DNA of 64,000 bases from Chryseobacterium sp. ON_d1 (GCF_006829085.1 NZ_BJTC01000016.1:62001-126000), one strand, 5' to 3'; positions 41,641 through 51,277 are shown, counted from the first letter of the stretch. The notes: a model not told the origin generated them from the sequence alone. A program made the numbers and translations.

Positions 41641-42510
41641 ATGATGAGAAATTTATTATACAGTCTGATGCTGTTTACAGTAAACTTGTTAACCGCACAA
41701 ACCGCTACTCCTGAACAAATCATTTCTGATCTGCCGGAACTTGAGATCACGGAAGGAATAAACCTGCATATGATATCACCCGAACCGATTCAGTATGTAG
41801 ACCTTTCCACCGATAAACTGACCGGGGATCTTCCAGCCAACAATATCGCAAGGATTAAAATTACCGATAACCCAAGCTCTGAGAAAGATAAAAAGAAACA
41901 GTCCGCGCCTTTTTTCAGCGGAGATACTGTGGGTATCATCACGGTTGTCGGGCAATCTTTCATCGCACAGTATAAAGCGGTTTATAGAAACGCAGATAAT
42001 CTCAATACGGTTATCAATATTCACATTCAGCCCGAAGCGATGCAGCCTATCGAGTTCGATAGAATGGTCTTCTCAAACCATGAGCTTAGGAAATTTGCCT
42101 TGGGCATCATTCAAAAGAAGGCCGATAAAAAACCGGTCAGAACTGAAAACAATCTGAATCTCAGTATGCAGCTTAACAATGTGTATGTGATGGGTGATTA
42201 CATCTTTCTGGATATGACCTTTAAAAATACTTCCAACCTGAGTAACGACTTGGAAGCGCTCAAGTTCTCAATAGAGGATAAAAAGATCCACAAGGCAACC
42301 AACAATCAAAGTATTGAAATGACACCGGTATTTCAGCTAAATGCTCAAAAGCATTTCAGGAAAAACCTAAGGAATATTTACATCTTTAAAAAATTTACCT
42401 ATCCGAACTCCAAAGTGATGATGATCCGGATGATTGAGCAACAGCTATCCGGAAGGACCATCGAAATGAAAGTGAACTATTCGGATATCCTTAAAGCAGA
42501 TACCTTCTAG
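41641..42510 (+). CDS. traN: TraN (DUF4138), VirB9-like
   Basis: This 289-residue protein has a signal peptide (about 1-20) and an exported beta-rich domain. Recognisable TraN features include T-E-G-I-N-L-H-M-I-S-P-E-P-I-Q-Y near the start and a central V-V-G-Q-S-F-I-A-Q-Y. It is the outer-membrane-complex partner of TraM. A 43-bp gap separates it from the coupling protein gene. Confidence 0.88.
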   Translation: MMRNLLYSLMLFTVNLLTAQTATPEQIISDLPELEITEGINLHMISPEPIQYVDLSTDKLTGDLPANNIARIKITDNPSSEKDKKKQSAPFFSGDTVGIITVVGQSFIAQYKAVYRNADNLNTVINIHIQPEAMQPIEFDRMVFSNHELRKFALGIIQKKADKKPVRTENNLNLSMQLNNVYVMGDYIFLDMTFKNTSNLSNDLEALKFSIEDKKIHKATNNQSIEMTPVFQLNAQKHFRKNLRNIYIFKKFTYPNSKVMMIRMIEQQLSGRTIEMKVNYSDILKADTF

Positions 42511-42553
42511 CGGAAGTTCCGCTTCCATTTTTCTAAACTTTAAATAAAAAGAA

Positions 42554-44548
42554 ATGCAAGAACAACAACATCAGATAAAGATCTATGGATTCCTGCAAAA
42601 GGCAGTCTATGGTGTGGTTGCATTGGATTGTGCTGCTCTTTTTTACCTGAATGCTCAAGTTCCGGTAATCTCCAATCTATTAAAGAACTTCTCGAAGATG
42701 AGCTTTATTTATCCACCCATTAATGCCAAGTTTGCCACACTCCTTTTGATCGGGTTGGTTGCTATCGGCACGAAGGCTAAGAAAAAGAAAGACCTTAATG
42801 TAGCAAAGGAGATCATTGTTCCAATGGTTCTGGGACTGGTAATGATGTTCTGTTCCCTATTATGGCAGAAGGAAGCAGTAGACACCAAGCTTCCAAAAGT
42901 CTTCCCCGGGATGAACCTGTATCAGGTCATTTATGCGCTTCTCTCTTTTCTGGGTGCTGTTATCCTTCAAATAGGCGCAGACAGCATCTCCAAGCTGATG
43001 CAGCAGAAAATGGGGAAAGACCGATGGAATGTGGAAGAAGAATCCTTTGACCAGAACAAAGAGCTTGTCAATACCGACACCAGTATTAATATTCCCTACC
43101 TGTTTCGTTATAAGGGCAAGATCAACAAAGGATGGATCAACATCAATCCCTTCCGAGGAACAACGGTGATCGGAACACCGGGAAGCGGGAAGTCGTTCGG
43201 GGTGATCAATCCGGCTATCCGCCAGATGATCGCAAAAGGCTTCTGTTTATGCATTTATGATTTTAAGTTTCCGGATTTAGCGCAGATCACCTATTATCAT
43301 TATCTACTGAAAAAAAGTAAAACGTCTGAATATAATTACAGCTTCCATGTGATCAACCTCAATGAGGTCGAAAGATCAAAGCGGGTCAATCCCTTTCATA
43401 AAAAGTATATCCAAACACTAGCAGAAGCACAGGAAATGGCGGAATCGATGGTATCCTCACTACAGAAAGGTGGAAGCAGTTCAGGGGGAGGATCGGATGC
43501 GTTCTTTACCCAATCCGCAATCAACTTCCTCTCATCCTGTATCTATTTCTTTGCTACCCTGGAAAACGGAAAATACTCAGACCTGCCGCATATCCTTTCC
43601 TTTATGAACTGTAGCTACCAGGAGATCTTTGATACGTTGTTTACTAATGAGGAGATAGGCTCCCTTATATCACCATTCAAAACGGCCTATGACAACAGAG
43701 CTTTTGACCAATTGGAAGGGCAGATCGGAACATTAAAGATATTTTTGTCCAGGTTAGCAACCAAAGAAAGTTTCTGGGTGTTTTCCGGCAATGAAGTTGA
43801 ACTAAAGATTACCGACAGGGAAAATCCGTCCATCCTGATCTTAGCCTCAGATCCGGGAACACAGGATATTAATTCTGCTTTGTATTCGTCCGTGTTAAAC
43901 CGAACCCTACGACTGATCAATTCCAAGCACAATCTGCCGGGTGGCATTATTGCGGATGAGTTTCCAACTATTTATATCCATAAGATTGACAATGTAGTCG
44001 CCACAGCAAGGAGCAACAAGGTTGCCGTGTTGCTTGGCCTTCAGGAGATTCCTCAGCTTCGCCAGTTTTATAAAAAGGAGGTGGCAGATACCATCTCTGC
44101 CATTGTCGGAAATATTCTTTCCGGATCGGCAAGGGACAAAAATACACTAGAATGGCTGGAAAAACTGTTCGGAAAGATCAAGCAGAAATCCTATTCCCAA
44201 TCCATATCACAGCAAGGAACGACAACGAGCATCAATGAAAAAATGGATAATATGATCCCGGCTGGAAAAATAGCAGCATTGAGGACAGGTGAAATGGTTG
44301 GAATGATTGCACAAGGAGAAGAAAACGACGCAGATGAATATAAAACATCTGCAATTCATGGAAAGATCAATTTGGATATGAAAGTCCTTAAGGAAGAAGA
44401 GAAACAATACCCTCAGATGCCGGTCTATTATTCATTTATTGACAAACGGGGAATTAACCGCAAAGAAGAAATACTTATGAGCAATTTCCGGAAGATCAAC
44501 AAGGAAGTCGAACTCATTGTGAATGAATTTATAAAATCAGCATCATGA
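42554..44548 (+). CDS. VirD4-type coupling protein (MobC/TraD-like ATPase)
   Basis: This 664-residue protein has four N-terminal membrane segments (about 15-35, 50-75, 90-108 and 120-142). The ATPase domain follows, with Walker A G-T-P-G-S-G-K-S at 207-214 and I-I-A-D-E-F-P near 470 as Walker B. Coupling proteins bring the relaxase-bound strand to the transfer channel. In Bacteroidetes elements this gene is often named mobC, which differs from the small relaxosome MobC upstream. The next gene overlaps its end by 4 bp. Confidence 0.88.
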   Translation: MQEQQHQIKIYGFLQKAVYGVVALDCAALFYLNAQVPVISNLLKNFSKMSFIYPPINAKFATLLLIGLVAIGTKAKKKKDLNVAKEIIVPMVLGLVMMFCSLLWQKEAVDTKLPKVFPGMNLYQVIYALLSFLGAVILQIGADSISKLMQQKMGKDRWNVEEESFDQNKELVNTDTSINIPYLFRYKGKINKGWININPFRGTTVIGTPGSGKSFGVINPAIRQMIAKGFCLCIYDFKFPDLAQITYYHYLLKKSKTSEYNYSFHVINLNEVERSKRVNPFHKKYIQTLAEAQEMAESMVSSLQKGGSSSGGGSDAFFTQSAINFLSSCIYFFATLENGKYSDLPHILSFMNCSYQEIFDTLFTNEEIGSLISPFKTAYDNRAFDQLEGQIGTLKIFLSRLATKESFWVFSGNEVELKITDRENPSILILASDPGTQDINSALYSSVLNRTLRLINSKHNLPGGIIADEFPTIYIHKIDNVVATARSNKVAVLLGLQEIPQLRQFYKKEVADTISAIVGNILSGSARDKNTLEWLEKLFGKIKQKSYSQSISQQGTTTSINEKMDNMIPAGKIAALRTGEMVGMIAQGEENDADEYKTSAIHGKINLDMKVLKEEEKQYPQMPVYYSFIDKRGINRKEEILMSNFRKINKEVELIVNEFIKSAS

Positions 44549-45387
44549 ATTTACTTAAAACATACTTTCTGATCGGATTGCTCTTTTCTTTTCATTCGTC
44601 GCTTTATGGACAATTTAATACGCTTACACCTACAATGCCAAAGAAAACAGAAAGCGTTCGAATCTTGGAAAAAACGGAAGAGACCAAGGATCTTAAAAAG
44701 AAAACGGATAAAAAATTCTGGAAAGACATTTTTAACGCGACATCCAAAGCTGAGCTGAAAAAAGAATTGGACTCACTGAAAAGATGGATTATGGAGAATT
44801 CAGATAAAAAAGACAAAAAATGGGATGTGAAAGAAGTTAAGGATTCACTGATTTTAGATTTACAGAGCCAACGACTTATCCATCAACAAAAGAGAGACTT
44901 TGAGAATATGAATGATCAAGTAAAGTTCTCAAAGATCGCAATGCCCTTGAGCAATGCTTTTAAAATATCTTCTTCCTACGGAAAAAGAACACATCCCATC
45001 ACCGGAACAGTGAGAATGCATAATGGCATTGACCTTAAAGCCTACTTTGAGAATGTGTATGCTGTAATGGACGGGATAGTTACAGCCAGTGGCTGGGATC
45101 CCAAAGGTGGCGGAAATTATATCAAAGTAAAACATTTCAACCGTTTTGAAACGGCATACCTACATCTTTCAGAAAGCTATTACAAAGTGGGAGAGTTGGT
45201 AAGAACGGGATACATCATTGCAAAAAGTGGCAATACCGGGAACTCTACTGGACCTCACCTGCACTTTGCGGTGAAGAAGAATGAAAAATTTATCGATCCT
45301 GTGCATTTTCTTAATGACGTGATCAGAGCGAATCATTTGCTAATAGCATCTTATGGTAACGAACCAACTTCTTATTTCCAAAAATAA
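44545..45387 (+). CDS. M23 (LytM-type) peptidase of the transfer system
   Basis: This 280-residue protein has a signal peptide, a Lys-rich coiled segment and a C-terminal LytM domain. The metal ligands are visible in H-N-G-I-D (near 158-162) and G-P-H-L-H-F (near 238). Such endopeptidases open peptidoglycan to let the mating channel through. It lies at the end of the core transfer genes and overlaps the coupling protein gene by 4 bp. Confidence 0.85.
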   Translation: MNLLKTYFLIGLLFSFHSSLYGQFNTLTPTMPKKTESVRILEKTEETKDLKKKTDKKFWKDIFNATSKAELKKELDSLKRWIMENSDKKDKKWDVKEVKDSLILDLQSQRLIHQQKRDFENMNDQVKFSKIAMPLSNAFKISSSYGKRTHPITGTVRMHNGIDLKAYFENVYAVMDGIVTASGWDPKGGGNYIKVKHFNRFETAYLHLSESYYKVGELVRTGYIIAKSGNTGNSTGPHLHFAVKKNEKFIDPVHFLNDVIRANHLLIASYGNEPTSYFQK

Positions 45388-45398
45388 AAAATACAATT

Positions 45399-46100
45399 AT
45401 GAAACATCAAAATTTACCTACAGAAGATTTGAAAAACTATGGAATTATTAATGATGATCTAACTTTTTCCAAAAAATTAAGTTCTGACGATATTAAGAAA
45501 TTTCTTCAGGGTTATACAATTGTTGCAGATAATGAGAGAAACAGGGCAACCTTCCAACTTACTGATAATAGCACCCAGCTGAAAGTCATATTTCTTGAGA
45601 GGGACAAGAACCTTACAGAAATTCTTGAACAAAGCAAAGAAAAATTCCAGTATACGGACATTAAAGATCTTTCAAAATCTCAACAAGATTGGGGTATCGA
45701 AAAGAAAGCCTTCATTTTTGATAAGCAAAATGGAAAAGTAGTTGAATTTGACTTTATTAAAAATGCTACTGAGCTTACCGCTATTATAGCCGATCAAAAG
45801 AATCTGCAGGAACTAAACCGCTACAAAGCTGAACTACAAAAGCTGAAAAATTATATCTATGACAAAATCGACCAATACCCGGAAATTGCTAAAGAAATCT
45901 CAAATGATATCACAATAGTTTCCAGGGAACTCGATGCCGTTGCGAGAATCTCCATCGAAGATGAAAGGTTTCGGAATGGTGATTCTAATATTTTGTTTGA
46001 TGTGATCGATTCAGATCTATACGACCAGGCTAGCAGAATGAGCGAGGAATATGAAGGACAGGAAGAAGAGTTACAAAAGGCAAAACTTAGAGGAAGATAA
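45399..46100 (+). CDS. ICE accessory protein, helical, 233 aa
   Basis: This soluble acidic protein starts N-L-P-T-E-D-L-K-N-Y-G-I-I, a beginning often seen in accessory proteins of flavobacterial ICEs. It has a coiled region from about 130 to 200. The block G-Y-T-I-V-A-D-N-E-R-N-R-A-T-F-Q resembles the DUF4099/DUF3945-type domains of Bacteroidetes elements. The function is unknown; an antirestriction or DNA-handling role is possible. Confidence 0.6.
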   Translation: MKHQNLPTEDLKNYGIINDDLTFSKKLSSDDIKKFLQGYTIVADNERNRATFQLTDNSTQLKVIFLERDKNLTEILEQSKEKFQYTDIKDLSKSQQDWGIEKKAFIFDKQNGKVVEFDFIKNATELTAIIADQKNLQELNRYKAELQKLKNYIYDKIDQYPEIAKEISNDITIVSRELDAVARISIEDERFRNGDSNILFDVIDSDLYDQASRMSEEYEGQEEELQKAKLRGR

Positions 46101-46114
46101 TTTTTTATACATCA

Positions 46115-46657
46115 ATGATTATGAAAAGTCATGAAATTTTATATTCCGCTGGCAATAATGATGAATGTCACACTCCTAAATACGCAGTAATACCAATCCT
46201 TGGATATATACCGGAAAATGCTATTGTCTGGTGCCCCTTTGATACACAAAAAAGCGAATTTGTAGAAGAAATCAGCAAAACAAATAAAGTTGTGTTTTCC
46301 CATAAGGAAGAAGGTAAGGATTTCTACAGGTACGAACCTGAAAACTGGGATATCATCATATCAAATCCTCCTTTTACCAATAAAAGAAAAATTTTTGAAA
46401 AATGTCTGAATTTCAATAAGCCTTTTGCATTGTTAATGTCCAATACCTGGTTAAATGATGCCGCACCGAAACAACTTTTTATGCAAAAAGAATTACAATT
46501 ACTGATGTTTGATCAAAGAATCAAATTTAAATGTAATGGACTCGTCAATAATAAGATTACTTACAGCAGCAGTTATTATTGCTGGAATTTCCTGCCAAAG
46601 CAAATAGTTATGGAAAAAATTAGTCGAACGATAAATAACTGTCACAAGAAATCATGA
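46115..46657 (+). CDS. Putative DNA N6-adenine methyltransferase
   Basis: This 180-residue protein carries the catalytic motif S-N-P-P-F-T near residue 88, preceded by a hydrophobic strand (W-D-I-I-I). The stretch V-W-C-P-F-D-T near 38 resembles the cofactor motif region of Dam-type N6-adenine methyltransferases. It is small, without an evident target-recognition domain. Orphan enzymes of this type on mobile elements can protect DNA from host restriction. The next gene starts 4 bp before its stop. Confidence 0.65.
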   Translation: MIMKSHEILYSAGNNDECHTPKYAVIPILGYIPENAIVWCPFDTQKSEFVEEISKTNKVVFSHKEEGKDFYRYEPENWDIIISNPPFTNKRKIFEKCLNFNKPFALLMSNTWLNDAAPKQLFMQKELQLLMFDQRIKFKCNGLVNNKITYSSSYYCWNFLPKQIVMEKISRTINNCHKKS

Positions 46658-48171
46658 AACGCAATGGAAAGGAATTATCCTGGTTCGAAAGAGTAATTAG
46701 TTCCAGAACCACAGCCTATAAAGATTTCATAAATGAACTGGAAAGCGTACCATCTGAATTGTTTTTTCGATATGGCGAAAAAGAGAATTTGGTTGCTGCG
46801 TCCGGCCTTCCGGAGGGGTGGATCTGGTATGATTATGACGATGGAAGCGGTTCTTTGAGAAGCCCGGAGGGTCATTCCTATTACAGCTATGATCTGCAAA
46901 CCCAGGAGTACCGATCACCTTATGGAAAAAATGAATGGAAAAATATGGGTGATTTTAAAAGTTTGGATGAATTTAAAAGCGATTCTGAAGAAGCCTTAAA
47001 AGAATCAGCGGCACAAAATGATCTTTATCCAAAACTATCTAAAGAAGAGATAAAGGGGCTACTAGATTACAGAATCTTGAAAAAAGAAAACGAATATAAA
47101 CTGAAAGATTTAATGATTACAGCAAGCCAAAGAAAGGCTTTTGCGGAAGAAATGGAATTTGGAACAACTAACGGCGATTATTCACTGACAGCAAAGCAAA
47201 TGGACACCATCCCTGATATCCTCGACGGTCATTCTTTAACACCAAGTGATAAATATGCATTGGCGTTTGGTTATTTGGAAAAACGGGAATATGGTGAGTT
47301 TTACACCGTCTTAAATAATGGTGAAATATTAAAAACTTATTTGGATGAAAATAATTTGCCCTCATATAAAACACTAACAAACAATGATATAAAGTTTAAC
47401 AATCAAAATCCACAAATTATGGAAACAGAAAAAGAATTCGACAGGGTACAATACCTGAAAGACCAGATGAAATATCTTGGCTTCGGCGAAAGTGAACAAC
47501 TTCACAGAGATTTAGAAAAGGGCCTTCAATCAACAGAGCAACATTTTGAAATACAGACGGGTTCCGATAAAGCTTTACCCGGAAACAAAGCTGATTTTAC
47601 GCTAAAATTCAACAAAACCGATAGCGGCGGCGTTTTTCTCAATTCATTCAATGCAAAACTGACTAATGAAAAAAATGAGGAACGTTCCCATAATTTTCCT
47701 GTCAGCAAGGATAACAGTTTTACCGCAAAAGAGGCCATCAATCTTCTGGAAGGACGCAGTGTAAAGATTGAATTCGATAATCCGAAAAGCGGGCAGCGGG
47801 AAAATGCCTTTGCGCAATTTGATTTCAATGAGCCTAAAACAGAAAAAGGAAACTATATGTTTCAAAACTTCTACAAAAATTACGGTGTTGACACGGATAA
47901 GATCGTTGAGAAAGCAAATTTGGTCTTCGATAAACCAGAATGGAAGGATAATGCTATAAAATCTTTGGAAAAAGGAAATATCGTTAAAGTAAAATTTAAA
48001 CAGGACGATTCCATCATCGAAGGAAGAGCAGTTCTGGACCCACAGAACAGAAACCTTAAACTCTATGACAATGAGATGAACAGGCTGAACACCAATAAAC
48101 CATTGGAAGGGCTGGAACAGGATAACAAGCATGAAAAAAATAACGTGAAAGAACAGAGTATCAAACGATAA
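46654..48171 (+). CDS. ICE accessory protein with DUF3945-like repeats
   Basis: This 505-residue soluble protein is of mixed composition. The N-terminal part has a run of aromatic and Gly residues (G-W-I-W-Y-D-Y-D-D-G-S-G). A central segment around 120-235 resembles the DUF3945/DUF4099 modules of Bacteroidetes ICE proteins (L-K-D-L-M-I-T-A-S-Q-R-K-A). The C-terminal part (K-V-K-F-K-Q-D, then G-R-A-V-L-D-P) looks like a small beta domain. No catalytic residues are visible. It overlaps the methyltransferase gene, so the two probably work or are expressed together. Confidence 0.55.
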   Translation: MKRNGKELSWFERVISSRTTAYKDFINELESVPSELFFRYGEKENLVAASGLPEGWIWYDYDDGSGSLRSPEGHSYYSYDLQTQEYRSPYGKNEWKNMGDFKSLDEFKSDSEEALKESAAQNDLYPKLSKEEIKGLLDYRILKKENEYKLKDLMITASQRKAFAEEMEFGTTNGDYSLTAKQMDTIPDILDGHSLTPSDKYALAFGYLEKREYGEFYTVLNNGEILKTYLDENNLPSYKTLTNNDIKFNNQNPQIMETEKEFDRVQYLKDQMKYLGFGESEQLHRDLEKGLQSTEQHFEIQTGSDKALPGNKADFTLKFNKTDSGGVFLNSFNAKLTNEKNEERSHNFPVSKDNSFTAKEAINLLEGRSVKIEFDNPKSGQRENAFAQFDFNEPKTEKGNYMFQNFYKNYGVDTDKIVEKANLVFDKPEWKDNAIKSLEKGNIVKVKFKQDDSIIEGRAVLDPQNRNLKLYDNEMNRLNTNKPLEGLEQDNKHEKNNVKEQSIKR

Positions 48172-48195
48172 ATTTTACCTGACTATTATCCGAAG

Positions 48196-48224
48196 GCGGT
48201 AGGTCTAACGATTTACCGCTTTTC
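48196..48224 (+). terminator. Terminator-like hairpin after the transfer run
   Basis: GCGGTA (48196-48201) pairs with TACCGC (48214-48219) across a 12-base loop and is followed by TTTTC. It lies 25 bp after the stop at 48171. Confidence 0.5.
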
Positions 48225-48239
48225 ATAAAAACCAACAAG

Positions 48240-48920
48240 ATGAAATTAAAGTTCACATTATTATCCTTTGCAATGACTTTCGGTTTAAGTTCCTGCAATA
48301 AGGAAATCAAATCCGAAAAAGGGGGGATCGATCTCGTTTCAAATGTATATTTCAACGCTTCTAAAGGATTGGAGCAGATGCAGAGTTTCCATATTTCTAA
48401 AATAAGCTATTCCGGAGATGAGTTGATCGAGATCATTCCCGACCGAAGCTTCCCGGAAATGAACAAGCAGCTTTACTATATGACCGATTCTCTTTGCTAT
48501 CCATTGGGTTTCCAAGGGAAAACCTTCCTGCTTTCTGATATTGTTCTAAAACAAAAGCCACTATTGGTGTGGGCGAAGCGTGAAGGTGCCGTCTTTTCAA
48601 AGGAATTGATTCCCAATTACAGGAACAGAAAAAATCTTTCCGACACCGTTCTGTTTGGAAAACAATACAAACGCTTCGAAATCAATTCGCCCTGGAACTA
48701 TAACCGGTTTTATATCTTCCCCACAGATACTATTCTTCCTTATTCTCTATACAAACACGCTGAAACCGATTATCAAGGCAGACTGGAACGTATCGACTCC
48801 TACAATAAGAAAAATGACATTTTCGTTACCCTTCAATTGATTCCCAGAAAAAACTGGGATCAACCGGCCAAGGAATTATTTGAGTTTAATCATTTCGTAA
48901 AAAGCAGAAAAAGTGAGTGA
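48240..48920 (+). CDS. Putative lipoprotein, 226 aa
   Basis: The N-terminus is a lipoprotein signal (T-F-G-L-S-S-C-N) with the Cys at residue 19. The mature part is hydrophilic and mixed beta/alpha. I do not recognise the family. It follows the transfer run on the plus strand and could be an entry-exclusion or surface component, but nothing in the sequence shows this. Confidence 0.6.
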   Translation: MKLKFTLLSFAMTFGLSSCNKEIKSEKGGIDLVSNVYFNASKGLEQMQSFHISKISYSGDELIEIIPDRSFPEMNKQLYYMTDSLCYPLGFQGKTFLLSDIVLKQKPLLVWAKREGAVFSKELIPNYRNRKNLSDTVLFGKQYKRFEINSPWNYNRFYIFPTDTILPYSLYKHAETDYQGRLERIDSYNKKNDIFVTLQLIPRKNWDQPAKELFEFNHFVKSRKSE

Positions 48921-49014
48921 CCCGTTATACAACGCAGATGACATCTCAATTATAGATGGGAATAAAATGGAATTGATTGTTTTTTCTAAAAAGGGGGATC
49001 ATGATGGATTCTAA
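48913..49014 (+). CDS. Possible short reading frame or gene remnant
   Basis: From GTG 48913 a frame reads M-S-D-P-L-Y-N-A-D-D-I-S-I-I-D-G-N-K-M-E-L and stops at 49012-49014 after 33 codons. It overlaps the end of the lipoprotein gene. The residue pattern looks coding, so it may be the start of a gene that has been cut short. No family is recognised. Confidence 0.25.
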   Translation: MSDPLYNADDISIIDGNKMELIVFSKKGDHDGF

Positions 49015-49077
49015 AGAAAATGAAATTAGTATGAAGATCTAAATTAAAAGAAAAAATATAGTATATTTTAGCGATCT

Positions 49078-49125
49078 ATACAGTCTGTATTTAGTATATT
49101 TGTAATACAATAATGATAATTATTG
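49078..49125 (+). promoter_or_regulatory. hipBA promoter with two palindromes
   Basis: TATATTTG at 49095-49102 is a full -7 box. It is flanked by ATACAGTCTGTAT (49078-49090, a perfect 13-bp palindrome) and CAATAAT-GATA-ATTATTG (49108-49125). The pair suggests operator sites for the HTH antitoxin encoded downstream, in line with autoregulated hip operons. Confidence 0.5.
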
Positions 49126-49153
49126 CTTATTAATATGATTAAATAATACAGTT

Positions 49154-49459
49154 ATGTTACTTATATCATTATCTAAAGCGCAAAAAATGATTGCTACTCA
49201 TGTTCGTGACCGTAGGCTTCTGATGGAGCTTACTCAGGAAGGTCTTGCTGAACGTTCAGGTGTAGCACTTTCCACCCTTAGGAAGTTTGAGCAAAAAGGA
49301 TTGATTTCTCTGGACTCTTTTCTAAAGATCTTGATGGTGGTTGGAGGATTGGAAGAATTGCTAGATGCTCTTAAGCCAGATAAGCCAGCTTTCAATTCAA
49401 TAGATGATGTTTTAAAACAAGATGATAGTATAATTAAAAAAAGAGGTAGAAGAAAATGA
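49154..49459 (+). CDS. hipB: HipB-like XRE antitoxin
   Basis: This 101-residue protein has an XRE-type helix-turn-helix at about 12-65 (L-T-Q-E-G-L-A-E-R-S-G-V-A-L-S-T-L) and a Lys/Arg-rich tail. Its last 4 bp overlap the start of the HipA-like gene. HipB proteins bind both HipA and the operon promoter. Confidence 0.85.
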   Translation: MLLISLSKAQKMIATHVRDRRLLMELTQEGLAERSGVALSTLRKFEQKGLISLDSFLKILMVVGGLEELLDALKPDKPAFNSIDDVLKQDDSIIKKRGRRK

Positions 49460-50688
49460 TTAAGCCTGTTGCAGAAATAAAAGTGGGGTTAGATTTTGGC
49501 TTGGCAGTCCAGCCTGTTGGACGTCTTGCAATACGTGATGGTGTCATCTACTTCCAATACGATGACAATTTTTTTGACGCAGGAATCGAAATATCTCCTT
49601 TCAGGCTGCCTCTGAAAAGGGGCGTTAGTGAATTGCCTCTGCATCCATTTGACGGATTGGCAGGAGTATTCAGCGACAGCTTGCCGGATGGCTGGGGAAG
49701 ATTGCTGTTTGACAGAATGATCAGAACCTTTGGATTGATGCCTTCAGATGTTTCGTCACTGGACCGCCTTGCTCACGTAGGTATGCACGGAATGGGAGCA
49801 TTAGTCTACGAGCCGGATAATAGTCCTGAAGTGCCGCAAGATAAAGTTGACCTGGACGTGCTGGCTGTACAAACTGAAAAAGTCCTGGAAGGAAGTTCGG
49901 AAGAGGTAATTACTGAGCTGTTAGCTTTAAATGGTTCATCAGCAGGTGCCAGGCCTAAAGCACTTATTGGCGTAGATAGCGAACGTAAAAATATTTTATA
50001 CGGAGCCCAAAACTTAGACGAAACTTTTGAACATTGGTTGGTTAAGTTTTCCAATTCACAGGACGGTCCGGATTCCGGAGCTATTGAATATGTCTATGCA
50101 CTGATGGCTGCAGAAGCGGGTATCGCAATGCCGGATGTGCATTTATTTCCTTCTCAAAATGGTGGGAGCGGTTATTTCGCAGTGAAGAGATTCGACAGGG
50201 ACGGTAATAGGAGATTACATATGCATACCGTAAGTGGATTGTTGCATAGCAATTTCAGGTTACCTTCGCTTGATTACGAAGATCTACTGAATTTGACTGC
50301 AACCCTGACAAAAGATATTCGTGAAGTCGAAAAAATGTATCGACTGGCGGTTTTCAATGTTATGGCTCACAATAGGGATGACCATGCAAAGAACTTCAGT
50401 TTTTTAATGGACGAAACAGGCAACTGGAAACTTTCGCCTGCATACGATTTAACATTTTCGACAGGTCCTGGTGGAGAGCAGAGTACAATGGTCCTAGGAG
50501 AGGGCAGAAATGTAAGCATAAAACATTTGGCAAAGTTAGGTCAGGAAGCTAAACTCCCACAGAGTCTAATCGATAATGTTATTGAACAGACTAAATATGC
50601 ATTAAACCAATGGAAAGATTTGTCAAAAGAGTTCGATGTAGACAAGCGTAATGCAGAAGTAATCAATCGTATGATTACAAAGCTCTAG
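49456..50688 (+). CDS. hipA: HipA-like serine/threonine kinase toxin
   Basis: This 410-residue protein shows the HipA N-terminal domain (D-G-L-A-G-V-F-S-D-S-L-P-D-G-W-G) and the kinase core. Catalytic motifs are N-R-D-D-H-A-K-N-F near 305-313 and S-P-A-Y-D-L near 326. HipA kinases inhibit growth, in E. coli by phosphorylating a tRNA synthetase. Together with HipB this is a likely element-maintenance module. Confidence 0.88.
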   Translation: MIKPVAEIKVGLDFGLAVQPVGRLAIRDGVIYFQYDDNFFDAGIEISPFRLPLKRGVSELPLHPFDGLAGVFSDSLPDGWGRLLFDRMIRTFGLMPSDVSSLDRLAHVGMHGMGALVYEPDNSPEVPQDKVDLDVLAVQTEKVLEGSSEEVITELLALNGSSAGARPKALIGVDSERKNILYGAQNLDETFEHWLVKFSNSQDGPDSGAIEYVYALMAAEAGIAMPDVHLFPSQNGGSGYFAVKRFDRDGNRRLHMHTVSGLLHSNFRLPSLDYEDLLNLTATLTKDIREVEKMYRLAVFNVMAHNRDDHAKNFSFLMDETGNWKLSPAYDLTFSTGPGGEQSTMVLGEGRNVSIKHLAKLGQEAKLPQSLIDNVIEQTKYALNQWKDLSKEFDVDKRNAEVINRMITKL

Positions 50689-51055
50689 CTATTATCCGGT
50701 GAATAAAGATTGATTGGGTATTTTTTGGACTGGAGATTTTTAGCAGAAAGCTTTTCCAAATATCTGCTTTCGTTTTATATAATGTTTTACTGGCTAGACA
50801 ATTTAAATGATAAGAACTATAAGTTTTGCTCTTGTAGTTTATTCTATTTTAATCCTTTATTACAAATCAAAATTCGTAAGTAACCCATTTAGTGGTTAAA
50901 TAGACTTTGATCAATTTATGATGCCATATTCTACCATATTTATTGCGATTTTAGCTGATAATATTTGATTATTAAAATAACAGTTATTGTAAAAAATATA
51001 CTGAGTCAAAATGATCAATTAATCTATAAGTTAATGCGATAAGTATTCAGGGGCG
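50689..51055. other. AT-rich gap without recognisable genes
   Basis: Stop codons occur in all frames and the sequence is strongly AT-rich. I see no repeat or clear promoter. It may hold the leader of the following small gene. Confidence 0.5.
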
Positions 51056-51277
51056 ATGCGTAGCAAAAGAAAACAAAAAGATTCTCAACTTAGAGATTTG
51101 AAGGAATTCGAGCTCGAACCGCTTATGAAGTTTAACGAAATGTCGGTAAGTGAGGCCGATAAAATATTGAAAAGATCAAACATCAATATGTCTGAAAAAG
51201 AAATTTCAGATGTGCTGGCTTTACTCCATACTCTAGTAAAGATGACCCTCAAAGAGCTCATCTCTGCTAAAAATTAA
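51056..51277 (+). CDS. Small basic/helical protein next to the recombinase
   Basis: This 73-residue protein begins M-R-S-K-R-K-Q-K and is predicted to be all-helical (A-D-K-I-L-K-R-S-N, then I-S-D-V-L-A-L-L-H-T-L). It lies 81 bp upstream of the large serine recombinase on the same strand. Small genes at this position can encode directionality factors for serine integrases, but no such family is recognised, so this role is a guess. Confidence 0.5.
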   Translation: MRSKRKQKDSQLRDLKEFELEPLMKFNEMSVSEADKILKRSNINMSEKEISDVLALLHTLVKMTLKELISAKN

